Source: Amarobacillus sp046328225 (GTDB taxonomy: Bacteria > Chloroflexota > Dehalococcoidia > Tepidiformales > Tepidiformaceae). Taken from it: a stretch of DNA of 64,000 nt. The stretch covers positions 176,074-240,073 of the forward strand of contig JAXLWZ010000003.1 of NCBI GenBank assembly GCA_046328225.1, written 5' to 3'. Position numbers and translations under genes: made by a program. Positions 8,620 to 16,621 of the stretch are shown here, in pieces (position 1 is the stretch's first letter; every line of letters begins with the position of its first letter). Under the pieces are notes generated by a model that searched no databases, was not told the origin of the DNA, and saw only the letters and a list, made by a program, of their open reading frames with translations.

Positions 8620-9660
8620 TCAGTCCGTCCCGCGCCGCGCCTCGACGCGGGGGTCGACACGGATGCCGGCAAGGGCCTTGAAGACGATCTGGAGGTTGTC
8701 GGTGTTCTCGAGGCTCTCTTTGGCGGACTTAAGGATGTTGCCGATCTCGCGGGCGTTCTGCTGGTACAGCTGACCCGGCTGGGAGTTGGATAGCTCCTCG
8801 ATGATGCTCTTGTGGTAGCGCCCGTACTCTTCCTCGGAGAAGTGAGACTTCTCCTCGAGTTTCTTGCTCGTGGCCTTGACGTTCTTGTCGGTCGACTTCA
8901 GGCGCGAATTGATGACTCCGCGGAACATCGAGGAGAGGACCTTCTTGCCGCGAACGGCGTCGGCCACGCCCATCCAACGGTCGAAGGACTTGCCCGCGCT
9001 GGTGACGGTTTTGCGGGCGCGGTCGCGGGAGGTGAAGGACTGCATGAGGGACTTCGGGGCTTTCTTGATGCCCTTGCCGGTCTCCTGCTGAACGATGCGG
9101 CGGGTGGCCTCGACCAGTCCTTCCCATGCGCGCGCGACGGGTTCGTAGTCCTTGAAGGCGAGGAGCTTGTCCATCTTCGCCGGCGCCTGCTTGATGTCCT
9201 GGCCATCGACGGCGAGTTCGCTGAGGCCGGTGACGGCGGTCCTGAGGTGGTGCGCGCCCTGAGCGAGGGCGGGATCGATCTCGGGTTCGGGCTCGGGGGC
9301 GTTCTCGACCTGCTGGCCGGTTTCGCCGCCGCCGGTGCCGGTGACGTCCTGGGTTTGGTTCTTCTGTTCGTCTTCGGCGAGAACGTCGTCGCGCTGGATC
9401 GATGGCTGGCGCCGGGCGAGGCCGGTATCGACGAATCGTGAGATATGGTCCGTGACGGCGCGGTTGCCGGCCACGCTCTGGAGGCGCAGGAGCTCGGCGG
9501 GACGAAGGAGGGTGGGTGCGCGTTGCGCGCGGCGGACGAGCTGCTCGTCGCTGACCTCATCGAGCGCTCGGCGGCGGATGCGGCGGCGGGCGGACTGTGT
9601 GCGAGGGGTGGCGCGCTGAGTGGCGAGAGGTGCGGTCGTCCGCTTGGGCAAGGTGCTCAC
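8620..9660 (-). CDS. Helical protein with N-terminal LQxxAGNxAV motif (possible contractile-injection cargo)
   Basis: 346 residues, GTG start. Residues 1-50 are basic and disordered; residues ~57-73 read LLRLQSVAGNRAVTDHI, resembling the LQ-x3-GN-x-AV motif often found at the N-terminus of DUF4157-type and extracellular contractile injection system (eCIS) associated proteins. A Gln/Asp-rich linker (~85-125) follows, then a helical, Lys-rich C-terminal domain with no enzyme motif I recognise. No signal peptide and no eCIS structural genes in the window. A -10-like TATACT (minus strand, 9690-9685) lies ~24 bp before the start; no good Shine-Dalgarno. The motif is seen; the eCIS link is inference. 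Confidence 0.7.
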   Translation of the reverse strand: MSTLPKRTTAPLATQRATPRTQSARRRIRRRALDEVSDEQLVRRAQRAPTLLRPAELLRLQSVAGNRAVTDHISRFVDTGLARRQPSIQRDDVLAEDEQKNQTQDVTGTGGGETGQQVENAPEPEPEIDPALAQGAHHLRTAVTGLSELAVDGQDIKQAPAKMDKLLAFKDYEPVARAWEGLVEATRRIVQQETGKGIKKAPKSLMQSFTSRDRARKTVTSAGKSFDRWMGVADAVRGKKVLSSMFRGVINSRLKSTDKNVKATSKKLEEKSHFSEEEYGRYHKSIIEELSNSQPGQLYQQNAREIGNILKSAKESLENTDNLQIVFKALAGIRVDPRVEARRGTD

Positions 9661-9740
9661 CCGTCAGGAGATGTCGTGCGCCGGAGTATAGCCGATTCGC
9701 CCAGACGATTCGCAGGAAATAGCGCGAACTGCGTGCGAAC

Positions 9741-9761
9741 GGGGACAGGGGACGGGGGAGG
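9741..9761. repeat. Short 7-bp repeat array (GGGGACN type)
   Basis: GGGGACA, GGGGACG, GGGGAGG in 7-bp phase in the gap between the 346-residue protein gene and tRNA-Glu. Confidence 0.5.
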
Positions 9762-9768
9762 AAGCAAA

Positions 9769-9793
9769 ACGGACAGGCGAGTGGCCTGTCCGT
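9769..9793 (-). terminator. Intrinsic terminator after tRNA-Glu
   Basis: 10-bp perfect stem ACGGACAGGC/GCCTGTCCGT, 5-base loop, followed on the minus strand by TTTTGC; it starts 11 bp past the encoded CCA of tRNA-Glu. Confidence 0.75.
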
Positions 9794-9803
9794 TCGTGGA
9801 TGC

Positions 9804-9880
9804 TGGTAGCGCATAGGGGATTCGAACCCCTGATCTCCGCCTTGAGAGGGCGATGTCCTGGGCCGCTAGACGAATGCGCC
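9804..9880 (-). tRNA. tRNA-Glu (anticodon CTC)
   Basis: Full cloverleaf on the minus strand: acceptor GGCGCAT/ATGCGCT (one G-U pair), D-arm GTCT...AGGAC, anticodon stem TCGCC/GGCGG with loop CTCTCAA (anticodon CTC), T-arm with GGTTCGAATCC, discriminator A and encoded CCA at 9806-9804. Confidence 0.95.
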
Positions 9881-9927
9881 GTGAAGGCAGGATAGCGCAG
9901 ACTGCGAAAACCGGGCAAGGATGGTGT

Positions 9928-11217
9928 ATGCCGTTTCGCCGCATGGTACTGGCCGCGCTGGTGGCGTTTTCGCTGTTCGCGGCGGGCGCGTGCTCGTTCG
10001 GGGGGTCGAAGGAAGAGCCCACGCCGGCACCGGCCTTTGCTCCCGCGCAGCCGCTGCCGCCGGACTTCGAGGCGGTGCTGCAACAGGTGGCGACGGTGCG
10101 GGAGCTGCCGGCGCCGGGGAACCTGAAGGTGGGGTTCGTGACGCGGGCGCAGGTGGTGGCGCTGATGGAATCGCTCACGACGGAGGATGACCGCCGCTGG
10201 TTCGCGACGACGACGACGCTCTACCGGCTGCTCGGGCACCTGGGGCAGGACCAGGACTACGAGTCGGTCTACAACAGCTTCGGAAGCCTGGCGGTGCTGG
10301 GGCTGTATTCGCCGCTGGACAAGACGCTGTGGGTGGTGAGCGACGAGCCCGGGCCGGCTTTCGGGAAGCTGCCGGCGCAGGAGAAGGAGACGCTCGCGCA
10401 CGAGCTGGTGCACGCGGTGCAGGATGCGAACTTCGACGTCGTGAAGCTGTTCCAATCGGTGTCGGGCGACCTGGACGCGGGCTCGGCGTGGACGGCGCTG
10501 GCCGAGGGGGACGCGCAGACGCATCAGCAGCGGTGGTCGGACAAGTATCTTGCGGTGCCGATCGGCGCAGGTGCGGGCCGGGCGATGCTGTTCGCGTCGG
10601 CGGATTCGATGCAGTCGGTGCCGGCGGCGATCGCGCGGGAGCTGCTCTTCCCGTACACGGCGGGCGCGGACTGGGTGGCGGACCTTCGCGCGCGGACGGG
10701 GACGGCGGGCCTGAACGCGCTCTTCCGTTCGCTGCCGCGAAACACCTCGTACGTGCTCCACCCGGAGCTGATGACCTCGGAGTGGAAGGCGGCGCAGGTT
10801 TCGCTGCCGGACCTCGCGGCGGTGCTGGGCAAAGGCTTCACGCGCGAATCGGGGGGGACGTTCGGGGAGTTCCAGGTGCGGAACTGGCTGCAATCGCGGC
10901 TGCGGGCGCTCGATGCGGCGAACGCGGCGGCGGGCTGGGACGGGGACCATTACGACGTCTACGTGAACGGCGGCGAAAGCGTGGCGGTGTTCCGGCTGCG
11001 GTTTCGGGATGACACGGAGGCGCGCCAGTTCGCGGAGGCGCAGCAGGCGCTGATCAAGGCGAGCAACGCGACGGTGACGCCGGGCGACCCGCAGCTGGCG
11101 ACGGCGGGCACGGTGACGATGGCGACGGCGGGCGTGCGGGGGGGCGATGTGCTGTTCACGCTGGGGACTTCGCCGGAGCTCGCGAAGCGGGCATTGGAGG
11201 CGATGTTGCGAGGGTGA
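9928..11217 (+). CDS. Lipoprotein with HExxH zinc-protease motif
   Basis: 429-residue exported protein. The first 22 residues (MPFRRMVLAALVAFS, then lipobox AAGAC, Cys22) form a lipoprotein signal. HELVH at residues 158-162 inside LAHELVHAVQD is a zincin-type catalytic motif, and ALAEGDAQ about 40 residues later could supply the third zinc ligand Glu, as in gluzincins. The C-terminal third (MTSEW, DHYDVYVNGG) looks like a separate domain. Start ATG 9928 has AAGGA 6 bp before it; a longer upstream frame would run into tRNA-Glu. Role as a cell-surface peptidase is inferred; the substrate is unknown. Confidence 0.75.
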   Translation: MPFRRMVLAALVAFSLFAAGACSFGGSKEEPTPAPAFAPAQPLPPDFEAVLQQVATVRELPAPGNLKVGFVTRAQVVALMESLTTEDDRRWFATTTTLYRLLGHLGQDQDYESVYNSFGSLAVLGLYSPLDKTLWVVSDEPGPAFGKLPAQEKETLAHELVHAVQDANFDVVKLFQSVSGDLDAGSAWTALAEGDAQTHQQRWSDKYLAVPIGAGAGRAMLFASADSMQSVPAAIARELLFPYTAGADWVADLRARTGTAGLNALFRSLPRNTSYVLHPELMTSEWKAAQVSLPDLAAVLGKGFTRESGGTFGEFQVRNWLQSRLRALDAANAAAGWDGDHYDVYVNGGESVAVFRLRFRDDTEARQFAEAQQALIKASNATVTPGDPQLATAGTVTMATAGVRGGDVLFTLGTSPELAKRALEAMLRG

Positions 11218-11304
11218 CGGCGGGTGTGCGCGTGGCCCGTTCGGGGGGTGTTGTGTAGAGTGGAGCTTCAGCGCGGTGCGATGCCGCGCGGAGCGGTTTC
11301 GGGT

Positions 11305-11381
11305 CGGGGCGTAGCGCAGCCTGGTAGCGCACCTGAATGGGGTTCAGGAGGTCCCGCGTTCAAATCGCGGCGCCCCGACCA
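11305..11381 (+). tRNA. tRNA-Pro (anticodon GGG)
   Basis: Acceptor CGGGGCG/CGCCCCG, D-arm GCGCAGCCTGGTAGCGC, anticodon stem CCTGA/TCAGG with loop ATGGGGT (anticodon GGG), T-arm with GTTCAAATC, discriminator A and encoded CCA. Confidence 0.95.
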
Positions 11382-11385
11382 AGCC

Positions 11386-11420
11386 AGTTTTCAGTTCCCA
11401 GTTCCCGGTTCCCGGTGGCG
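11386..11420 (+). repeat. 7-bp repeat array (AGTTCCC type)
   Basis: AGTTTTC, AGTTCCC, AGTTCCC, GGTTCCC, then degenerate GGTGGCG, starting 4 bp after the tRNA-Pro CCA. Same word as the arrays at 5881, 6087, 6210 and 17929. Confidence 0.8.
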
Positions 11421-11846
11421 TCAGGGCATTCGATAGGCCGGGCTTCGGCGGGGCATCGCGCGGGAAGCTGCGGGCTCACGCTCCTCAAACGGCGCCAGAT
11501 CGAACCCCGGGCCCGCCCAGTTTTTTCGGGACCGATTCTCTTCCCAGGTGCGCCTCACGCTGCCCGGCTTCGGCGGGGTGGCGCCATGGCACGCCCGCTT
11601 CGACGAAGGTCCGCGGCGACGAGAACGCAGATGCTAAAGTGCGTACTCCCCTAGTCCGAGAATGGCCAACACCAACACAACAGCGTATGATTGGAATGAG
11701 GGAACCGTCCAAAATCGCGATTGCCGCGGGGCACCGCGTGCCAGGACCGCGGGTCCGGCGGGTAGGCACCACTCGTCTAGACGGCCGACGCATCTTTTAG
11801 CGTTGAGGAACACGATACTTTGGAAGACCTGCCACAACGCCGCACA
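11421..11846. other. Gap with no convincing gene
   Basis: About 425 bp between the repeat array and the orphan membrane gene. The first half is GC-rich with a short stretch CTTCGGCGGGG seen twice (11444, 11569); the second half (from ~11635) drops sharply in GC and is the beginning of a compositionally foreign segment. Small frames here lack codon bias and ribosome-binding sites. Confidence 0.5.
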
Positions 11847-12482
11847 ATGACCGTAAAGGGGGCACGACTATCGCTTGCAGATCTGCGCTGCGTGGCCGAG
11901 ATGCTAGCGGAGTACGGCCGCACAACTATCCAAATCGACGAGAGGATCCGAGGGACACACGATGAGGAATGGTGTTCCCATGTTGGCGAGAAGTGGACAT
12001 CTATACTGTTCTGCGCTAGCAAAGATTACTCCGGATCAGCCGCACCTTTTCGCCTGATTTGTGTGAGCGTGTTCAGAAGCAAGGTTTTTATTTCAGCATC
12101 TGACGATTCGACGGTCGCCCTTGGAGTGATGTACAAGATACTATCCCTTGTTCAAGACGCAGTCCCACGGTGGTACAAACTGCATCTGCTAGCTAGTGTT
12201 ATAACGCCTCTTGCTGCGGGACTCACGATCTGGGTCACAGTAACACTATTCGAGTCAAGTGGATATACTTGGTTGGAATATATCTTCCTAATCGTGGCGG
12301 TCATTGCGAGCACAGTCCTAGGCTACTTCTTGGGAGAGTGGACTGGCACACGCTTTAGTGTCCATATCACTGACGTTAGTCCACCGCCCACGGTTCCCGG
12401 GTGGATGAAGTACATCGCGGGCGCAGTTGCAGTCCCTTTGGCTATTTCGGTAGTCGCAGCCCTATTGACCACAACTCCTTAA
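11847..12482 (+). CDS. Orphan three-helix membrane protein in an AT-rich segment
   Basis: 211 residues. The N-terminal ~105 residues are soluble (MTVKGARLSLADLRC...SDDSTVALGVMYKILS); then come three hydrophobic segments around LHLLASVITPLAAGLTIWV, YIFLIVAVIASTVLGYFL and YIAGAVAVPLAISVVAALL. Codon use (ATA, TTA, AGT, GTT, CTA common) is unlike all neighbours, pointing to recent transfer. The ATG at 11847 begins the clearest coding stretch; a GTG/TTG at 11820 is also possible. No family recognised. Confidence 0.6.
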   Translation: MTVKGARLSLADLRCVAEMLAEYGRTTIQIDERIRGTHDEEWCSHVGEKWTSILFCASKDYSGSAAPFRLICVSVFRSKVFISASDDSTVALGVMYKILSLVQDAVPRWYKLHLLASVITPLAAGLTIWVTVTLFESSGYTWLEYIFLIVAVIASTVLGYFLGEWTGTRFSVHITDVSPPPTVPGWMKYIAGAVAVPLAISVVAALLTTTP

Positions 12483-12595
12483 CTCATTTCACCGGCTCGC
12501 TGGCCACGGCGCTCATTCAGACCGCGACGATAGATGGAGGTGGCCGCGGGGAGCCTGCTCTCTTGAGGGCCGTGGCTCCCAGACCGCTTTCGATG

Positions 12596-13387
12596 TTAAG
12601 TCATTCCTTGGACGCTCTCGGAGGCGCTGACGCTGCCGGGGGCGTAGGGGGAGGGTGGGGTGAGGAGGGCGGACATGACGGCGTCGGCCTGGATGCGGTG
12701 GCCGGCGGCGCCTTTGTGCACGCCGTCGGAGTGGCGCAGGCCAGCGGTGGCGGCGGCGAAGCCGGGGACGCAATCGGCGATGAGGAAGCGGTGGGCGCGG
12801 CCGAGCGCGGTCATGCGGTCGCGATGCTCGGCGAGCTTGCGGTTCGCGCCGCGGTTTTCGCGTTCGACGCTGGCGCCGAGCGGCGGGGCGAACAGGACCA
12901 CGACGGTGATGCCTTCGCGGCGGGCGAGTTCGCGCATGATCTCCGATTGGATGGCGGTGACTTCCTCGCGCGTGGCGGGGGGTTCGGCGCCAATGACGCG
13001 GCGGGCGATCCAGCGGCCGGCGTGATTGAGGCGCGCGGGCCGGCCCTCGGCGTTGGCGGTCCTGCCTTCGAAACGGACTTCGATGCGGCGGAAGAGGCTG
13101 TAGGCGCGTTCGCCATAACGGCGACGGACGCGCTGACCGACGGTGCCGACGATGAAGGCATAGGCACCGAAGGCGAAGACGACGAGGTCGGGCTGGTGGC
13201 GTTCGAGGGCGTTCACGACGCGGGGGACGGCTTTCGGGCCCTGGTGGAAGACGGGGAGGTCGATGACCTCGATGGATTCGCCGGCAGCCTGGCCGAGCTC
13301 GCGGCCGACCGTGACGGGCCATGCCGCCGAAGGGTCGGGGAGGCTGGACCCGGCGGTGTCGCTGGAGCCGATGACGAGCATCTTCAC
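12596..13387 (-). CDS. SGNH/GDSL-family hydrolase
   Basis: 263-residue esterase/lipase-type hydrolase. N-terminal GSSDTAG is the GDSL-like nucleophile block (Ser in GSSDT); VVFAFGAYAF corresponds to the middle oxyanion block in altered form; DGVHKGAAGH near the C-terminus carries the block V Asp-His pair. GTG start with GAGGAACTCCGCCC upstream. No signal peptide, so probably cytoplasmic. Substrate unknown. Confidence 0.75.
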   Translation of the reverse strand: MKMLVIGSSDTAGSSLPDPSAAWPVTVGRELGQAAGESIEVIDLPVFHQGPKAVPRVVNALERHQPDLVVFAFGAYAFIVGTVGQRVRRRYGERAYSLFRRIEVRFEGRTANAEGRPARLNHAGRWIARRVIGAEPPATREEVTAIQSEIMRELARREGITVVVLFAPPLGASVERENRGANRKLAEHRDRMTALGRAHRFLIADCVPGFAAATAGLRHSDGVHKGAAGHRIQADAVMSALLTPPSPYAPGSVSASESVQGMT

Positions 13388-13610
13388 GGGCGGAGTTCCT
13401 CACAGGCGGGTCATCCTATCGCGAACCATGGTGACAGGGCGCGCGACGCCGGGCGAAGCAGGCGAGGGCGTGACGCACAGAATGCGCTCGGCATTTCAGC
13501 GAAACCCGGCCGGGCCGAGATATGTGAGGCAATCGTTGGAACGGAGGCGGGCCGGACTTGACGATGCTTTCGCGGCTCGGCACGGGCCGCCGGATTGGTG
13601 GAGGTGCATC

Positions 13611-13817
13611 GTGGGTGAGTTCGTTCGGCTGACGGGGCGGTACTACGCGAACGGGGTCCATGGGAACGAGTTCGCGTACGACGTGCGCATGGCGGCGATC
13701 ACGATGGTGGCATGGCACGAGGCGCGCGCGGTGGTCAGCGTGCAGGGCGTCGATGGGACGCTCATCGTCCAGGAGGACGCTTCGGTGCAGCGGCTCAAGG
13801 AGCTGGCCGGGGGCTGA
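13611..13817 (+). CDS. Small protein of unknown function
   Basis: 68 residues (VGEFVRLTGRYYANGV...). GTG at 13611 is chosen because GGAGG lies 6 bp before it (13600-13604); the frame is open upstream but without good codon bias. The sequence alternates short beta-like stretches (ARAVVSVQGVDGTLIV) and ends with a helical QRLKELAGG. No family recognised; conservation would decide whether it is real. Confidence 0.5.
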   Translation: MGEFVRLTGRYYANGVHGNEFAYDVRMAAITMVAWHEARAVVSVQGVDGTLIVQEDASVQRLKELAGG

Positions 13818-13824
13818 GCACCGC

Positions 13825-14013
13825 TCAGGCGGCGGGTCGCGACGGCGGCGGGTAGGCGGGGCGGCAGCCGCAGGCATCGAGATGGCCATCGCCGGCGGCG
13901 ACGCAGAGGGGTTCTTCGCACCACGTCAGCTGGCGCTCGCGGAGCACGGGCGGGGGCTCGCGCTCCACGCGCTGGTCCGAGCGGTGATGCGGCAGCCGGA
14001 TAAACCTCTGCAT
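13825..14013 (-). CDS. Possible Cys/His-containing mini-protein
   Basis: About 62 residues starting MQRFIRLPHH (an ATG two codons further up is also possible). High third-position GC throughout. The C-terminal half has four Cys and one His in the order WCEEPLC ... GHLDACGCRP, which could bind a metal. No clear ribosome-binding site; upstream DNA is AT-rich (TATTCTGTGAATACTTGTGATA) and may hold a promoter. Could be a chance frame. Confidence 0.4.
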   Translation of the reverse strand: MQRFIRLPHHRSDQRVEREPPPVLRERQLTWCEEPLCVAAGDGHLDACGCRPAYPPPSRPAA

Positions 14014-14071
14014 ATCCATTTATTCTGTGAATACTTGTGATATCGCGAGGCCTCACCGGTGGCGAATCAGT

Positions 14072-14099
14072 GACAAGAGAAAAGAGGAACGAGAAATGG
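14072..14099. repeat. Purine-rich 7-bp array
   Basis: GACAAGA, GAAAAGA, GGAACGA, GAAATGG in 7-bp phase just before the minus-strand membrane gene end. GAAAAGA-GGAANGA is shared with the array at 35407. Confidence 0.5.
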
Positions 14100-14112
14100 G
14101 GGCGATTCGCGG

Positions 14113-14589
14113 TTAGCGGCGGGTTTGGGCGGGGTGGCGAAGGGTGGCGGCGGCGATGAGGGCCGCCGAGTTTGCGAGCGCGAAAGGTGCGAGGACGGGC
14201 GATGGACCGACCGCGCCGCTGGCCGATTTCCACCACTGGGAGGCCGCGGACATGGAGTCCCATGTGGCGCTGTAGCGGAAATCGAGCGGGCCGGATTCGT
14301 GGTTCGCCTCGACGTGTTTGTAGACGCCGAGGAGCGCGAAAGCGGCGATGACAGCCGCGAGCAAGCGGGCGGCTCGGATGGCGCCAGGCCCGGATGCGGT
14401 CGCGGCGAGGACGAGTGCCGCCGCCGCGAGGAGCAGCGCGAACCAGGGGAGGCGCTGCACGAAGGTCTCCCAGTGGCGCTCGGCGGCGAGCTCGACGGCG
14501 GTGGCGATGATGGAGAGCGCGGCGAGCGCGAAGAGGGCCCGGCGGAGCAGGGCCTCGTTCGCGGTCGCCGCGCCGGGGCTGCCGGTCAC
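14113..14589 (-). CDS. Four-helix membrane protein of unknown function
   Basis: 158 residues with four hydrophobic segments (ALFALAALSIIATAV, PWFALLLAAAALVLAATA, LLAAVIAAFALLGVY, LAPFALANSAALIAAATL) and a loop with YSATWDSMSAASQWW. Its GTG start overlaps the stop of the preceding HhH lipoprotein gene by 4 bp (GTGA), so the two are translationally coupled. No family assigned. Confidence 0.65.
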   Translation of the reverse strand: MTGSPGAATANEALLRRALFALAALSIIATAVELAAERHWETFVQRLPWFALLLAAAALVLAATASGPGAIRAARLLAAVIAAFALLGVYKHVEANHESGPLDFRYSATWDSMSAASQWWKSASGAVGPSPVLAPFALANSAALIAAATLRHPAQTRR

Positions 14590-15050
14590 GGGGTGAGGGT
14601 CAGGGTGGCCACGATGGCATCGACGACGCCGGGGCCGGGGTTGTATTTCGCGAGCTCGGAGCGGAGCTTCGGCAGGTTCGGGTCGTTCGTGGGATAGGGC
14701 CGGTATTCGACCACTTCCTTGGCCCAGCGGGCGGCGTTGCTCACCCCGGCGGCCTGGAGCGCGGCGGCGACTTCGGCCTCGGAGGCGGTGTTGGCGTTCA
14801 CCTTCTTCACAGCGGACGTCGCGGAGGCGGCGGCCGTGGGGCTCGAAGTCGAGGCGGAGGCGCTGGCCGCGGGTGACGCGGCGGTGCCGGTGCCGGCCGG
14901 CTTCGTCGCCGTGGCTTGGGCGGCCTTCGTGGGCGCGGTGGTGGCGGCGGCGGTGGTCGCCGTGGAGGTGGCGTCGTCGTCATCACCGCAGGCGGCGAGC
15001 AGAAGGAGCGACGAAAGGCCGGCGGCAGCGGCGATGGAGCGGATCTTCAA
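14586..15050 (-). CDS. Lipoprotein with ComEA-like helix-hairpin-helix domain
   Basis: 154 residues, TTG start with AGGAG 7 bp upstream. Signal peptide ends in lipobox LLAAC (Cys21), followed by an Asp/Thr/Ala linker of ~60 residues, and a C-terminal domain beginning VNANTASEAEVAAAL, typical of the DNA-binding HhH motif of ComEA-like competence proteins. A role in DNA binding at the cell surface is an inference from this motif; other Com genes are not present. Coupled to the following membrane gene. Confidence 0.7.
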   Translation of the reverse strand: MKIRSIAAAAGLSSLLLLAACGDDDDATSTATTAAATTAPTKAAQATATKPAGTGTAASPAASASASTSSPTAAASATSAVKKVNANTASEAEVAAALQAAGVSNAARWAKEVVEYRPYPTNDPNLPKLRSELAKYNPGPGVVDAIVATLTLTP

Positions 15051-15154
15051 CGCGTTTCTCCTATGCGAGCGAAGCAGGGCTCGCTCTCGATGGTCGATGG
15101 GATCGCGGGTAGCGTCTTTCTCGAAAGTGTTGCGGCGGCGCCGTTCACCGGTGG

Positions 15155-15580
15155 TTAACCCGGCGCGTTGCGAGGCGGCGGCGATGTGGCATTCGCGGCC
15201 GTGGCGGCGCGGCGGCGTGCATCGGCTTCGCGGGCAGCGGCGAGGGCGCCTTCGAAGCGTTCGCGGGGGATGGTGGCGATGAGCAGCGCGATCGCGGCCG
15301 TGAGGACGAGGAGGTCATCGAGCTGGCCCACGACGGGGATGAAGTCGGGGATGAGGTCGAACGGGAGGGCGAGATAGGCCACGAGCACGGCGATGACGGC
15401 CTTCGCGACGATGGGCACGCCGGGGTCGCGAAGGAGCTCGCGGGCGAAGGCGAGCTTCGCGCGAGAGGAGAGGGCGAGGAAGCCACGGCCGCGGCGGCTG
15501 GCCCGGAGAAGGCGCAGCGACAGGGCCGTGAGCGCGATCGCGGCGCCGAGGGCGAGCAGCAGCCAGCCATACCAGGGCAT
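15155..15580 (-). CDS. DUF1232 (YkvA-like) membrane protein
   Basis: 141 residues from the ATG at 15580 (a longer frame to 15652 exists). One N-terminal helix (MPWYGWLLLALGAAIALTA), a basic stretch, then the DUF1232 signature PFDLIPDFIPVVGQLDDL in a second hydrophobic region. Function of the family is unknown. Divergent from the ABM-domain gene at 15699. Confidence 0.75.
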   Translation of the reverse strand: MPWYGWLLLALGAAIALTALSLRLLRASRRGRGFLALSSRAKLAFARELLRDPGVPIVAKAVIAVLVAYLALPFDLIPDFIPVVGQLDDLLVLTAAIALLIATIPRERFEGALAAAREADARRRAATAANATSPPPRNAPG

Positions 15581-15698
15581 GGTTCCAGCGTACGCGAGCA
15601 GCCAACCTGGCGAATGCACGCCCGGGCCATGGGCGTCGCGCTGGGGTATCATCGAAAGATCGCGCGTCTTCGAAGGCGACGCAGGACAGGAGCATCAC

Positions 15699-15998
15699 AT
15701 GACGGTCATTTCGTACTTCCCGATTTCGCTGCCGGCGGAGGCGCGCGCCGGGTTCGAGAAGAGCTGGAAGACGCGCGTGGGCGCGGTCGATACCTTCCCG
15801 GGGTTCATCAGCACGGAGCTGGTGGCGCTGGACGACCGGAGCGAGTACGTGGTGCTCACGCGCTTCACGGATGAGGCGTCGTTCAACGCGTGGATCACGT
15901 CGGACAACTTCACGGCGGGCCACCGCGGGGAGAGCTACGCGAGCTACAAGGACAACCCGTTCCTGAAGTCGCACAAGCTGTTTGAGGTGCTCGATTAG
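15699..15998 (+). CDS. ABM-domain monooxygenase-like protein
   Basis: 99 residues with the antibiotic-biosynthesis-monooxygenase ferredoxin-like fold: YFPISLPAEARAGFEKSW, PGFISTELVALDDRSEYVVLTRF and the middle helix EASFNAWI. Such dimeric proteins include small heme- or quinol-acting enzymes. ATG with AGGAG 7 bp upstream (15687-15691); TATCAT at 15647 may be its -10. The lipoprotein gene starts 5 bp after its stop. Confidence 0.75.
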   Translation: MTVISYFPISLPAEARAGFEKSWKTRVGAVDTFPGFISTELVALDDRSEYVVLTRFTDEASFNAWITSDNFTAGHRGESYASYKDNPFLKSHKLFEVLD

Positions 15999-16002
15999 CG
16001 TC

Positions 16003-16617
16003 ATGGCGCGAACGGCGGGGGGGGCGCGCGCCTTCCCCGCGCGGGCGTGGCTGATGTTGGCGGCCGCGCTCGTGGCGCTGGCGGGCGCGGCATGCGAGAA
16101 GCCGGACGCTTCGGACACGACCTCGCCCTCGGCGCTGGCGCTCATCGGGACGGCGACGGGGACGGCGGCATACGGCGATGGTGTGGCGCCCCCGGCGGAT
16201 GTGGCTCCGCCGGCCGGGTGGGAGTTCGAACTCGGGAACGCGCGCTATTCGAAGCTGGAGAACGGCGAGCACTCCATCCAGGTGGTGACGCAGGTGAAGT
16301 CGCGCCCGGGCCCGGAGCTGGCGCTGTGGCTGAGCGGGCCGGACGGCACGGTGCTGCACTGGAACGGCGGCTCGGCGCGCGCGTACGACGGTGTCTTCTG
16401 CTTCCAGCTGCGGCTGGAGAACGAACGCGAGGCGCTTTCGCTCGGGGACGGGCCGTATCGCTTCACGATGGCGTTCGTGGACCCGGCGACGGCGGAGGTG
16501 GTGACGGCACGGACGGTGACCGTCGCGGGGGTGCCGCACGCGAGCGCGAAGTCGGCGCCGGGTGCGGGCTCGAATGTCGGGCGGGAGCTGCTGGGGTGCC
16601 CGCGAAGCGTGATCTAA
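16003..16617 (+). CDS. Lipoprotein of unknown function
   Basis: 204 residues; signal ends with LAGAAC (Cys31). The mature part has a Thr/Ala-rich linker and a beta-rich domain (FELGNARYSKLENGEHSIQV, LALWLSGPDGTVLHW, YRFTMAFVDPATAEVV), Ig-like in appearance, with two Cys (FCFQ and LGCPR) that might pair. It begins 5 bp after the ABM gene and ends 5 bp before the convergent secreted protein gene. Confidence 0.65.
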   Translation: MARTAGGARAFPARAWLMLAAALVALAGAACEKPDASDTTSPSALALIGTATGTAAYGDGVAPPADVAPPAGWEFELGNARYSKLENGEHSIQVVTQVKSRPGPELALWLSGPDGTVLHWNGGSARAYDGVFCFQLRLENEREALSLGDGPYRFTMAFVDPATAEVVTARTVTVAGVPHASAKSAPGAGSNVGRELLGCPRSVI

Positions 16618-16621
16618 TCGC

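Noticed and set aside
8620..9660. Full extracellular contractile injection system locus
   Set aside because: Only the cargo-like motif is present; no sheath, tube, baseplate or AAA+ genes occur anywhere in the window.
11470..11530. Possible tRNA remnant (GATCGAACCCCGGG resembles a T-loop read in reverse)
   Set aside because: No matching acceptor or anticodon stems could be formed around it.
11305..12600. Integrated element with att sites at tRNA-Pro
   Set aside because: No copy of the tRNA-Pro 3' end was found downstream of the AT-rich segment and there is no integrase.
12401..13561. Plus-strand frame across the SGNH hydrolase gene
   Set aside because: Low-complexity Gly/Ala/Asp sequence with no motif; the minus-strand frame has the SGNH blocks and a ribosome-binding site.
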